A stretch of 64,000 bases of DNA from Alistipes timonensis JC136 (GCF_900107675.1 NZ_FNRI01000001.1:496001-560000), one strand, 5' to 3'. Shown: positions 51,937 through 61,885, counted from the first letter of the stretch. A program made the numbers and translations. Notes: a model not told the origin generated them from the letters alone.

Positions 51937-54719
51937 GCAGAGCTTCGCAGCAAATACAAGAGCGTCCTTTGGCGGGTTGAAATCGCTGAACGGGGCTACG
52001 AGGGTACTGCGGAGGAGATGTCGTTTGATGGCAACAACCCGCTTACCATTACATGGGAGAAGCGCGGGGATGAGTTCCATGTCCCGGTCAAGGCATCGGA
52101 GGCCACGATCAATATTCTGTGCCGCGAGAACTTTCATTACCTCTCGCTCTTTACCTCTGATCCCCGGCAGTTCCGGGTTTCTGTTTTCCGCAACCGCCAG
52201 CTCTATTGGCGGGGGGGGGTATGTGACGGCCGATCTCTACTCCGAGAATTTCACTGCACCGCCCTATCAGGTCAGCATCAAGGCCGTCGACGGATTCAAT
52301 CTGCTGTCGAGCATTCCGTTACGCGATCTGATGGGCATCGGCATCACCGGGCATTGTTCGTTGTGGGCATTGCTCTCGGCCTGCATAGACCTGCTGGAGT
52401 TGGAGGTCGATGTAGCCGATTGGATGGACTTGTATGCCGAGGGAATGCGGGACGATCAATCCCCGCTCCGGCAGACCTATATCGACCTTGCACGGCTCTA
52501 CTTCGTCTATGAGAATCCGACCTACCAGGATGTGTTGGAGCTTTGTCTGCGGCCGTTTGCGGGGCAGATTTTCCAGAGCAACGGAACGTTGCATATTCGT
52601 CGGGCGGTGTCGCTCTACCAGACCTCGCGTCCGATGAGTTTTTACCGGGTCGGTACAGAATATCCTATTGGCCGAATCATCACGGGAGGCGGTCTGCGGC
52701 TGGTGATCCATCCCGGAACACAGGTCGTGACCTCTGCCGCGCGGGAGCGCGTGGAGGATATGTGGGACGGTGATCTGCACGTGATGGGCGAATCGGTCAT
52801 GGATATTGTTCCCGCCCTTCGGAAAGTCGAGGTTGGCGTCAAGAACAAGAGCTTAAGCAATCTGATCGACTACTTCGAATTTTACGATCTCGACTCCTAG
52901 GGTGATCCGCACACCTTCCTCTCCCTGCGCAATGCCACCGAGTTGTATTTCAGCGGCAATGACGACTATCAGAGCGAGGTGATCCGCACAAAGGGATTTC
53001 CGGTCGAGCAATGCAACTATCCGCCGACGCTGGAGTACAGCGTTCAATCCTACAGTAGTGAATGGAATGTTGGAGTAAGGCCGAATTCGGTCAACTCCGT
53101 TATAGTTACAATACGTTACGGCATCCGCATCGTTGGCGAGAAAGCGACATGGAGTCTTGCCGATACGGGAGGGTACAGGGAGAACATGAGATTGTAAGCG
53201 AGATCAAAGTTAATTCCGAGGAGAATAAGAAGATCGAAATGCAGGGCATTCCCTGCGACGGCAAGTGGCAGTTCTGGTTCCGGCAGACATTAAAAGGTAA
53301 AGTAACCTCGTATGGCAACGGCGGCCGCTCGTCCGGTTATCATGAGGGCTGTGCCTTTCGGAAGATGACGCTGACGATGGATGCCGACGACATCTACGAC
53401 AAGGGTCTGAAATACGAGTCGCTGGTCAATCCGGCCAATAATGTCGACATGAGTGTCCAGCTCCCGATCTGCGACATCCCGGCCATCCCGAACGATCATC
53501 TGCTGTATGCGCTCTATTTTTTGAATGGGCAGAACAAACCTACACGCCTCTGGCATACCAAAGGCCGCACCGATTACGACACGCTGGTCGGTCATATCGT
53601 GCAGGGGGCACTGCGGTTCAAGCAGCTTCCCAGCCGCCGGATCACGGACGAGATCTTCACAGGCCAGCATGTGGATATGAATTCGATCATGTAGGACGAG
53701 AAGTTCCTGCATGCGGAGTTCTCGGTGAACTCCATTGAGCTGAACGCGCTGGACGACTCCTACAACAGCGAGCTGGTCGAGATGCCGGGGCTGATCCGCA
53801 CGGAGTACCCGTCCGAAGGCGACGACTGCATCGTCGCGGCCGAGCTTTCGTTCACGGTCGCCGCGATTGTCCGCTGTCAGAATCTGCTGTTCCTGCTCTC
53901 ACCGGATCGCCGGGTGTATGCCTTCGATGCGGCAACAAAGCGTGTGCGGGAGATTTATCGGTACAGCTTGTCCTTTGATATCTATCCGGCTGATAATGGA
54001 TTTGCGATTGTCGACGGAGCTGCGCTCTATCTGTTAGACTTCCGGGGTACTGTCAAGCAAATGTACTACCTCGAAAAACCGAATAATGGCCTCTCGACCT
54101 ATATGGACGGATATTTCTATGTTCTGAAAGAGAGCATCTACTATCCGATGGGGCCGCGCTCGACACGAGCCTCTGAACCCATTATATCCCATTATCTCTT
54201 TCGGCCGGAATTCAAATATGAGAATGAGAATCCATCACAAGGTTCTGGCAGCCGTGGATCGGGTGTCGGCGGGACAATCATGTCTGGAGATATTCTCCGG
54301 ATGCTCCGCACGGAGAATGCCATCGTGGTAAACACCTCGAAGATGGCTTACCTGCATGACAAGCGATTCCACAAACCTTGCTATATGCAGGCTCTTGATG
54401 CGAGTTCTCGGATCGTGACCATTTCAGACAACTTTATCGGGCTGAATCTTGACGACCAGTTTCTTATCTACCGCCGTGACGCGATTACCGAGCGCACGTT
54501 GATCCACCGCGCAGGCCGCTGTACCGATTATGCAGACCACACCATGAGGAGTTCGCCCATTGCTATAACGATGGAATCTATGTGTGGAATATCCATAACA
54601 ACTCCACTACGAAGGTGGAGAATATCGCGGGACTTGGGCAGACGATTCAGGGGCTGTTCTTCATCCTCGGCAACCTGTATATCGTGCGCGACAATACCAT
54701 TTATAAATACATCCCATAG
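51937..54719 (+). pseudogene. Phage tail-associated protein, multiply disrupted
   Basis: The reconstructed product is about 925 residues. It begins abruptly after a TGA at 51934 with AELRSKYKSVLWRVEIAERG, so the 5' end is lost. The frame is broken at the nine-G run 52211-52219 (eight G would restore YWRGGYVTADLY), has an in-frame TAG at 52898 (LDS-stop-GDPHTFL), a frameshift near 53170, another in-frame TAG at 53692 (NSIM-stop-DEKFLHAEF) and a frameshift near 54540. Intact parts look like a long tail/fibre protein whose second half (SFTVAAIVRCQNLLFLLSP onward) resembles a beta-propeller. The end is TAG at 54717. Both premature TAGs would be CAG in an intact gene. Phage function is inferred from context. 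Confidence 0.8.
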
Positions 54720-54722
54720 CCT

Positions 54723-55085
54723 ATGGAAACAATCAGCATCATCCTGAATTTTCTGCTGGCCAGCGGCCTTGCCGGAAGGCTCCTGTTCTTTCGTTCGAAG
54801 CGGCGCAAGGAGGAGGCCGAGGCAGACTCGGCCGAGATCGACAACACAGAGAAGATCGTCAGCATGCAGTCGGAACACATCACACGGCTGGACGGCCGCG
54901 TCGAGAAGCTCGAAGAGAAGGTCGACAAGTTAGAGATCATCATCGAACACAAGGATGTCGAGATCGACCGCAATCACACCATCATCCGGCAGGCATACAA
55001 ATGCCCGACACCCGCAGATCAATGTCCGGTGTTGATCAAACGCTCCAAAATGGACAAGGGCAGAAAGGAGGCGAAAAATGAGTAG
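54723..55085 (+). CDS. Small phage membrane protein with coiled coil
   Basis: The 120-residue protein has one N-terminal membrane helix (SIILNFLLASGLAGRLLFF), a basic stop-transfer segment RSKRRKEEAEAD, and then a heptad-rich coiled coil (VEKLEEKVDKLEIIIEHKD). The C-terminal part has a CPTPADQCPV pair of cysteines. It sits directly before a peptidoglycan-hydrolase-like gene, the position of a holin- or spanin-like protein, but the sequence itself does not prove such a role. Its TAG stop overlaps the next ATG. Confidence 0.6.
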   Translation: METISIILNFLLASGLAGRLLFFRSKRRKEEAEADSAEIDNTEKIVSMQSEHITRLDGRVEKLEEKVDKLEIIIEHKDVEIDRNHTIIRQAYKCPTPADQCPVLIKRSKMDKGRKEAKNE

Positions 55086-55485
55086 AGGGCTCTCCAACTG
55101 CAATCCCGGCAATATCCGACAGTCAAAAACCCGCTATCAGGGCGAGGTCGTTCCGTCACGGGATAAGGCATTCAAACAGTTTCAGACGATGGCATGGGGC
55201 TACCGGGCCATGTTCGTGCTGTTAGATTCTTACTACCGGAATGGCTACACGACGATTCGCAAAATCATCGTCCGTTATGCCCCGCCCATCAAAAACCACA
55301 CCGAGAACTACATCCGCTGGGTGTGCGAATGGTCGGGGATCGGGGCTGACACCCCGCTGAACCCACAGCGCGGGGAGTTGATGCTCCCTGTTGTCGCGGC
55401 GATGAGCCGTGTGGAGAACGGCATCCCGGCCGTGCTTGCAGATGTGCAGGCCGGATGGAATCTATACCTAACTCATAAACCCTAA
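55078..55485 (+). CDS. Phage structural protein P5-like / putative lytic transglycosylase
   Basis: The 135-residue protein starts SRGLSNCNPGNIRQSKTRYQGE. It contains FKQFQTMAWGYRAMFVLLDSYY and KIIVRYAPPIKNHTENYI, as in the P5-type virion proteins of Bacteroidetes prophages, which carry a peptidoglycan-binding or muramidase-like fold. It probably helps in cell-wall penetration or lysis. The ATG overlaps the stop of the coiled-coil gene by 8 nt, and the tape measure gene starts 5 nt after its TAA. Confidence 0.7.
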   Translation: MSRGLSNCNPGNIRQSKTRYQGEVVPSRDKAFKQFQTMAWGYRAMFVLLDSYYRNGYTTIRKIIVRYAPPIKNHTENYIRWVCEWSGIGADTPLNPQRGELMLPVVAAMSRVENGIPAVLADVQAGWNLYLTHKP

Positions 55486-55490
55486 CCGCC

Positions 55491-57814
55491 ATGTCACGCC
55501 GCATTGCCGATCTGTTGGTCAAGATCGGAGCAGACTCCTATGAATTCCAGCAAAAAGCCCAACAGGTCGAGAAGAGCCTCGACGGGCTGTCGAAGAAGGT
55601 CACCTCTGTCGGCAAGGAGCTGTCGCTCAAGTTGACAGCCCCGCTTGCGGCATTGGGCGGGGTGTCGCTCCATCTGGCCGATGTGCAGGCCAAAGTCGAG
55701 GCGAAGGTTCAGCAGGCATTGAAAACGACCAATAATGCCGTTGGACTCAACTTCAAACAGCTCACCGACTACGCCTCGCAGTTGCAAGGTAAGACGATCT
55801 TCGGCGATGAGAAGATCCTCAATGACTCGACGGCACGCCTGCTTTCCTTCACCAATATCACGGGTGAGAATTTCAAACGCACGCAAGCTCTCGCGCTCGA
55901 TCTGGCGACCGTGCTGGAGATGGACTTGGGGTCTGCGTCGATGCAGTTGGGCAAAGCCTTGAGCGACCCGGCGACGAAGCTCTCTTCGCTGGCCAGAGCA
56001 GGTATTGTTTTCTCGGAGGAGCAGAAAAAGGTCATCAAGAAGATGGCCGAGACCGGGCAAATTGCCAAAGCGCAAGCGATGATCCTCGACGAGTTGGAGA
56101 AGAAGTTTGGCGGTCAGGCAGCAAAGGTCGGCCTCGGCCCGATCCAGCAGTTGAAAAATGCGTGGGGCGATTTTCTGGAGCAAATCGGCGCGGCGATCAT
56201 GCCCTTTGCTGTGAAAGTTGCGGGTGCGCTCTCGACGGTTGTCGCGGCTTTGCAGTCGATGTCGCCCGAAATGAAGCGGGTGATTGTCATTGTGGCTGGC
56301 ATAGTCGCCGCCATCGGCCCGCTTACGTTAGGTGTGGGCGGTATGATCCGGCTTCTGCCGCTGTTGGCGACGGGGCTTACGGCTCTGCTCTCTCCTGTGG
56401 GTTTGGTTGTCGCGGCCCTCATTGCATTGGGTGCGGCGTTCGCCTATGCCCGAATTCAGAAGCAGAAGATGGTCGACGATCTGGCCGAGAAAAAGTCACT
56501 CGAAGAACTGCAAGCGGAGCTTGATGCCAACACCGCAAAACAGCGGCAGATAAAAGACTGCACCACCAAATGGCGGGTTGTTCCGAATGCGATAACCGCA
56601 GGCTTCACCTTTCAGAAGCGACCTGACGAGGCTTCGCTCAAACCGCTGCGCAAGGAGCAGGAACTGCTCACGGCGGCCATTCAAAAGAAGCCGGAAGCTT
56701 TGGCGGCCGAGGCGCGGGCGCAAGAGGAGGCTAACCGCGTGACTGCGGAAGCAGACTGAGAAACTGATGCGGTCAATGACGGCCGCAACAGCAACAGTCC
56801 TCCGGGTTAATCGGCAAGCTCACGACGCAGATCGAAGCCCTCGAAAAGAAGAAACTCCTGCCCGATGCGACGATTGAGGATATTGCAGCCGCGAATGCCG
56901 AAATTGCACGGTTGAAGGTGCAGTTGACCGACCTGCAAAACATCATGCCGGAAAAGCTGAACCGCAAACCGCTGGATTCGATTATTCCGGCTGGCATGGA
57001 GATCAAGCTCCCGGAGTGGAAAATTAAAGCTCCGGATCTGAAGCCAATCGCCGCACAGATGCAGCTACAGATGAAGGCAATCCACGAATCGGTGCGGAAT
57101 GGCATCTATGGCTGGGCCGACAACACCAGCTCATTCCTGTCCGAAAATCTGATGGGAACGGAGCAATTGGTGACCGACTATACCGAAGCATTAACCGCGA
57201 AAGGTTGGAAGTTCTCGGAGGCCCTCGACCATGTTTCGCAGACGATCCGGCAGGTGACGGAAGGTTTCCAAAACTCGGTCAATCAGTTTCTGACCGACGG
57301 CATCGCGGCCACGGCTGAGGCTCTGGGCCAGATGATTGCCGGAGATTTGGGATTCGACGGACTGCTCAAGGCCATTCTCAAGCAGTTCGCAAACTTCCTG
57401 AAGCAGATCGGTACGCAGTTGATTGAATTCGGCATCATGATTATCGCGTTCAAATCAGCTTTGAAGTCCGTGCTGTGGAATCCGCGGGCCGCTATCGCCA
57501 TCGGCGCGGCGATGGTGCTGGCGGCTGGCGTGATGACCTCCCTTATATATAAAAATGCGGAGAAGAGCGTCCCAAAGCTGGCAAAGGGCGGGCTGGCCTA
57601 TGGCCCGACCTATGCGATGGTCGGCGACAACCCCAATTCATCCGTCAACCCGGAGGTGATCGCACCGCTCTCGCGTCTGCAAGCCATTCTCCCCGCTGGC
57701 GATAGTTCGCAGAACTTACAAATAACCCTTGGCGGTCAACTGACTGCCAAGGGTCGGGATTTGGACTATATTCTCGGAAAAGAGAACTTTAAGATTGATG
57801 TGCTGGGTGGGTAG
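55491..57814 (+). pseudogene. Phage tail tape measure protein, disrupted
   Basis: The first segment, to 56759, has RIADLLVKIGADSYEFQQKAQQVEK at the N-terminus (the tape-measure N-domain), a coiled coil, and the hydrophobic block VIVIVAGIVAAIGPLTLGVGG and LLSPVGLVVAALIALGAAFAY. A TGA at 56757 and a frameshift near 56800 interrupt it. The second segment, from GLIGKLTTQIEALEKK onward to 57814, has further amphipathic helices and the end LGGQLTAKGRDLDYILGKEN. The intact gene would give about 770 residues, short for a tape measure, which fits a short-tailed or small siphovirus. The frame breaks leave two non-overlapping halves. Confidence 0.85.
57722..57813. repeat. Tape-measure 3' end, copy 1
   Basis: The last 92 nt of the tape measure gene, from the LGGQL codons to the TAG, are repeated with about 87% identity at 58589-58680 in the same orientation. 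Confidence 0.88.
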
Positions 57815-57815
57815 A

Positions 57816-58470
57816 TCATAGATTATGTACTGGCCAAAGTGTTTCGATTTTAGTGTAATTATCCATTAGAAGAAATTTTTCTCGTCCAATAGCATCTTTT
57901 AATTCTTGTGGGAACTGAGCCATGTCTTTGTAATTTTCAAGCACTATGAATTCGATATCATTGTAGTCAAATGTTAAATCATGAGGTATTCGCCATTCTC
58001 GCTCATGAGTGTAATCACATAGTGGAAATGTAGTTTGTTCTTTTTGTTTTTGAGATGCATATTTTGGCCAGAACGGCGTCACAAAAGTCATTGCATTACC
58101 ACTCCATTGTTGATGATCGAAATAATCTGCTCTGACATAATAAGCAGGGCCTCCACCTGCTACAATATATAAATTTCTTGTTAAATCCAATTCCATATGA
58201 TGAGTATTGTTTAGTATGTTCAACTAAACTGGTCCAAGGACATTCTGTTAAGCATACGGCTTTTTTCCCAGACCAAGGAAGAACAGAAGCTATAATTTTT
58301 TTCTCTCGAAGAATATTCTCAAGTCTTTTTATAGCTGGAGTGCGCATATATTCATTGGTTGGATTGCCATCATTTTTATATCCTTTCGGGAATTTATTAG
58401 ATGTAAAATGCGCTAAATAAAAAGAAACGTCAGGTCTGCTCATAATTTTTTCAAGTTTTATCAACGACAT
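57816..58470 (-). pseudogene. AbiGi-like abortive-infection protein, frameshifted
   Basis: From the ATG at 58470 the frame reads SRPDVSFYLAHFTSNKFPKG, KRLENILREKKI and AVCLTECPWTSLVEHTKQYS, then GIGFNKKFI. Near 58155 a one-base shift moves the frame to AGGGPAYYVRADYFDHQQW and the conserved CDYTHEREWRIPHDLTFDYND. The pattern (short N-terminal LAHFT, CLTECPW, YGIGFNKK and HEREWR) resembles the AbiGi/DUF2971-type family, one member of which is the antitoxin component of an abortive phage-resistance system. It lies antisense inside the tail module, is AT-rich unlike its surroundings, and is bracketed by copies of the tape-measure 3' end. Function is inference. Confidence 0.6.
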
Positions 58471-58588
58471 TGTTTCTATAAATGTAGCAATAATAAATTT
58501 ACTTTCACTTAATATAAAAAAAGGATGAAAAATAACAAAAAGACCATTGTCCATTAGAGATAACTATGATTGACTTGGCGAAAATAAA

Positions 58589-58680
58589 ATAGCCCTCGGC
58601 GGTCAGTTGACTGCCAAGGGTTAGATTTGATCTATATTCTGAAAAAAGAGAACTTTAGGATTGATGTGTTGGCTGGGCAA
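58589..58680. repeat. Tape-measure 3' end, copy 2 (decayed)
   Basis: About 87% identical to 57722-57813, with a one-base deletion and stop codons in the reading frame. Together with copy 1 it brackets the AbiGi-like cassette. Confidence 0.85.
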
Positions 58681-58682
58681 TA

Positions 58683-59318
58683 TTATTTTGTCAAAATTTC
58701 AGCCTCACCATATTTGCCGTTCTCGCTATATAAACCAAGTTTTCCATCACGTTGTATTATAAAATATTCACCGTGATTATTATCATAATCGATCCTGGTT
58801 TCTTCATCTATCAAACTTGATTTGACATCTTCAATAGATTCTCCTCCAGCGCTATATATAGTTTTCATTTTTTCAATTTGATTTGCATCTTTAAAATAAA
58901 TCACCGTGAAGCCGAATTTCTCGGTACTCCATCGACCTATAATGGTCATATCAGCAAGATCCTCTTTATTATGCTCATCTTGTTCCTGTGTAAATCCCAG
59001 AATTGAAATTTCGAGGTCTGGATCAAAATGCGAAGTTGCCCAAGTGCCGGGAGTGTTTGGTAACTCGTAAAAAATATAAAATCTCTTTTGGCGAGGTTTG
59101 CTCTTAAAAACTTCATCTGCTAATGTTGCTAACTGCTCTACAGATAACTTTTCACTAATATTGATAACCAGTTGATTCTTATCTAATACAGGATTACTAT
59201 TATCTTCAGCCACAGAATATGTAAAACTGTCAGGCAGCGGCTCTTTTTTATATTTCCCTTCGGCACATGATATAGCCAACATCATTAAGATGCTATACAA
59301 TAATATTTTCAGTTGCAT
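58683..59318 (-). CDS. Hypothetical lipoprotein of the prophage cargo
   Basis: From the ATG at 59318 the protein has 211 residues with a lipoprotein signal peptide (KILLYSILMMLAISC, Cys at residue 18). The rest shows mixed alpha/beta character, with SVEQLATLADEVFKSKPRQKR, GTWATSHFDPDLEISILG and FIIQRDGKLGLYSENGKYGE. I do not recognise a family. A lipoprotein encoded antisense among phage tail genes, next to an abortive-infection-like gene, suggests a prophage moron such as a superinfection-exclusion protein, but that is inference from position. It is AT-rich compared with the chromosome. Confidence 0.7.
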   Translation of the reverse strand: MQLKILLYSILMMLAISCAEGKYKKEPLPDSFTYSVAEDNSNPVLDKNQLVINISEKLSVEQLATLADEVFKSKPRQKRFYIFYELPNTPGTWATSHFDPDLEISILGFTQEQDEHNKEDLADMTIIGRWSTEKFGFTVIYFKDANQIEKMKTIYSAGGESIEDVKSSLIDEETRIDYDNNHGEYFIIQRDGKLGLYSENGKYGEAEILTK

Positions 59319-59445
59319 ATTAAAAAAGTTAGGTGACATTATTTTGAATAAAGATAGTCATAATTTGGTTAAGTTCATCGCCAAGATTGAAAAACATATA
59401 GACTGGTCGAATGAAGATGGCAAACTTGCAGACCCCAAAACAGCC
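59290..59445 (+). other. Short open frame / possible gene remnant
   Basis: ATG at 59290 opens a 51-residue frame with LVKFIAKIEKHIDWSNEDGK near the end. The last part looks like real protein, but the start overlaps the lipoprotein gene on the other strand. It may be the end of a lost phage gene. Confidence 0.25.
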
Positions 59446-59474
59446 TAATAAGCAGCTAAGGCTATTTTTAGTCT

Positions 59475-59484
59475 ATGATTCTCA
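59475..59484. repeat. 10-bp inverted repeat, left of the nucleotidyltransferase-HEPN pair
   Basis: ATGATTCTCA at this site is the inverse of TGAGAATCAT at 61596-61605. The two bracket the HEPN pair. A third copy lies at 61690-61699. Confidence 0.45.
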
Positions 59485-59511
59485 GCAACGTGAATGCTAA
59501 GATCGATAAGC

Positions 59512-60357
59512 TTAATGCCTGATTTTACTCGTAGCATTAATATACTCCCGACACACACGGGCCACAATATCTCGGAGTGATCTCAATTTCGCAAGGCAGT
59601 TCTGATAATCCTTTTCATAGACCTTAAAGGTCGGCAGATTTCGGGAATACCGAAGATAATACAACAACTGACCATACCACATTCTATTGTTGTTCTGTGC
59701 CGGATTGAAGGACTCGGCCAAAAGCCATGAAAAATGGCGGACTCTGAAGTAGCTGTATTCGAGATGCGAGCATCGTATGACATCGCCATAAAATACAGAT
59801 TCTATGGCCTTAAACAACATGTCTGCGGTGTAAAACAGATTTAAGGCGGCCATCCGGGGTTGGCCGTCCTTCCATGCAGACTCGGCTCTATTCAGAAAAA
59901 CTTCGGCGAAGTCAGCGAAATACTCATAGGCCGCTTGGTGCAATGCCGGATTATACGGCTGCCGCTCTATGGGGTAATGGCATTTTTTATTATCATAGAC
60001 AAGGATACCTTCGTTGCAAATTGAAATAAAAAAGCAGTTGCCTTTCGAACAGTTGCTTTTTAAGGACGACAGAGAACAGGAGTGCAGGAATATGTTTTCT
60101 TCTTTGCGATTTGGGCGGCAGAAAGCGGCGTCCAGAATTTCCGTGATTTTGAAGGTGTTGATCCAGCATTCCTGCTGGCTCACAAGCAGTAATTCGTATC
60201 CGCCCAAAACACTCCTCATAGATCCATTGGCGTATTTCCCGAACAATATGATAAGGTCAACCTCCGCATGCCTGCGGATGATTCCGACAATGCGCTTGAG
60301 CTCCTGCCGGTTGATTTCGGGGATATCGGCTATGGTGGTTCGTTCCGCCTGGTTCAT
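59512..60357 (-). CDS. Nucleotidyltransferase-HEPN domain protein with eroded catalytic motif
   Basis: The 281-residue protein has an N-terminal minimal-nucleotidyltransferase-like fold, VDLIILFGKYANGSMRSVLG and YELLLVSQQECW. The normal motif in this family is GS-x-A-R-G followed by a DxD pair (SDYDLL-type); here GS is GK and the DxD pair is GYELL, so catalysis is doubtful. The C-terminal half, HQAAYEYFADFAEVFLNRAES and ALNLFYTADMLFKAIES, is HEPN-like with a four-helix pattern. HEPN/nucleotidyltransferase proteins act in toxin-antitoxin and defence systems. It follows a second such gene (60368-61272) by 10 nt on the same strand. Confidence 0.7.
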   Translation of the reverse strand: MNQAERTTIADIPEINRQELKRIVGIIRRHAEVDLIILFGKYANGSMRSVLGGYELLLVSQQECWINTFKITEILDAAFCRPNRKEENIFLHSCSLSSLKSNCSKGNCFFISICNEGILVYDNKKCHYPIERQPYNPALHQAAYEYFADFAEVFLNRAESAWKDGQPRMAALNLFYTADMLFKAIESVFYGDVIRCSHLEYSYFRVRHFSWLLAESFNPAQNNNRMWYGQLLYYLRYSRNLPTFKVYEKDYQNCLAKLRSLRDIVARVCREYINATSKIRH

Positions 60358-60367
60358 GCTGGGGAGA

Positions 60368-61272
60368 TTATTTAGATATTTTATTCTCGTACATGATTAA
60401 TCGGCGGTTGCACACCAGACTGATGATCTTTTTCATTTTTTCGACATACGCGATATCTGTCGTGACGGTATGCGGCGAGACCGTGAAGTTGTAATCAAAG
60501 CGGGCGGCATCCAGATAGTTCCTCAACCGTGGAATTGTGCTCATTGCCGTGTATTGCCCGGAGTCGAACATGACCATCAAATCCGCCGAGAGTGTCCGCA
60601 GGCTGACATAAAGCTCCTCGATATTCTCACTGTCGGTTTCGAAGTGGTAAAATACGAAGAAGAGCGTTCTGAAATACAGCAGGGCGGCTTGTGCGCACAG
60701 AAAGGCGGCCCTGCGGAAATCGCAGGTGATGGTGGCCTCTCCCGCATTTTCCAACAGTTGATTGCCCAGTCCGTAGATATGCAAGAAATAATACAATGCA
60801 TCGTTCCGCGCCGCGCCGAAGTCACAGCAGGTCTGCGTCGGAACTCGGTATCGTTTATGGCAGTACAGCACCGTGCCTTCCGTTTTGGCAAGATGGAAAA
60901 CGGGCGAATGGGTGTGCGACGCGATGAATTTTTGGTGTAGATATAAGGGTTGATATAACCTATCCCGCGATGCTTGGGCGGCATTTTGAGTTTGAGATAC
61001 CGCCTTGCCGCCTGCTCTCCGGTCAGGTGAATCTCATCGGTAATGATCAGCAGGTCGTAGGCGGCAATATCGCTGTGGGGAGTTCCTCCGGCAAGTGAGC
61101 CAAAGAGGATGACGGCTTCGGGGCGATAAACCGAACTTCGGAGGATGTCAACTATATGCTGAGCCTCCCGCGTATCATACAGAGTTGACTCTACTGTCTG
61201 CTGGCTTACGGCCGCTGGATTCATGACGATTTCGACCGACTGCTCCAGTCCCGTGTTATTTATATTTTCCAT
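60368..61272 (-). pseudogene. Second nucleotidyltransferase-HEPN protein, frameshifted
   Basis: From the ATG at 61272 the first frame gives STLYDTREAQHIVDILRSS and AVILFGSLAGGTPHSDIAAYD, a nucleotidyltransferase with GS and one of the two Asp intact, then YIYTKN. A shift in the T5 run at 60929-60933 (A5 on the coding strand) moves to FIASHTHSPVFHLAKTEGTV and the HEPN-like domain NDALYYFLHIYGLGNQLL and FLCAQAALLYFRTLFFVFYH. It ends at TAA 60368. One extra A would restore a complete 301-residue protein. It is the paralogue and presumably the operon partner of the gene at 59512-60357. Confidence 0.7.
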
Positions 61273-61885
61273 TTTTTTTCGATTAATTACAGGTAATACA
61301 TATACGATCCTTGCTGTGGGCAAAGACACAAAAATCAGTAATAGAATGACTTGTAAAAAATGGTTAATCGGGAGGATGGGAGTAGACAGAGTCTGGATTG
61401 TTGCAGGGCAGGAACTGCCCGCATGCCGGCTCATGGCCAATCAGCATCGTGATGCCGATAAAATATTGCGTTCGCATAAAAATAAAAAAAGCGCAGCTGC
61501 GAACACAATATTTTGCTTTTGGAAGCTCAAAAAAGGTGTCACTCGCGGGCCGCTAAACCCCAATGACTCTGTACATACGTTAGTATGTACTTTTTTGAGA
61601 ATCATCACAAAAGCTGTTTCTTATTATATTCGCACTGCAAACATAAGAAAATATTTCTTATATCCGCTTAATTATTCGACATTAATCGAATGATTCTCAA
61701 TGCGAAAGATCACTTTGTAATGAATCTCAATCTATGTTTCGGAGTATTAGCAAATTGCCGTTCTGAATATCTTGTCGTCAACAAAGATATGAAGAATTTT
61801 TGAAAGCTGATTTTGCCCCAAAGAGACATTGTATCCGCTGTGATCGCCTGCGGCTGTCTATTTTCACAGCGACAAGTGAAATCAG
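61273..61885. other. Gap with a cluster of palindromes
   Basis: No gene is seen. It carries three hairpins: GTACATAC/GTATGTAC with T6 (61571-61590), ATAAGAAA/TTTCTTAT (61643-61661) and ATTCGA/TCGAAT (61674-61691). An outer 11-bp inverted repeat TTGAGAATCAT/ATGATTCTCAA (61595-61605, 61690-61700) encloses the last two. Confidence 0.6.
61571..61596 (+). terminator. Hairpin with T-run
   Basis: GTACATAC and GTATGTAC form an 8-bp AT-rich stem with a GTTA loop, followed by TTTTTT. It is terminator-like, but no plus-strand gene directly precedes it. Confidence 0.4.

Noticed and set aside
52898..53694. TAG recoding to Gln as an explanation for the in-frame stops
   Set aside because: At least four neighbouring phage genes appear to end in TAG (54717, 55083, 57812, 63368), and frameshifts affect the same gene, so decay or error is the simpler reading. 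Kept as a finding only because it can be tested.
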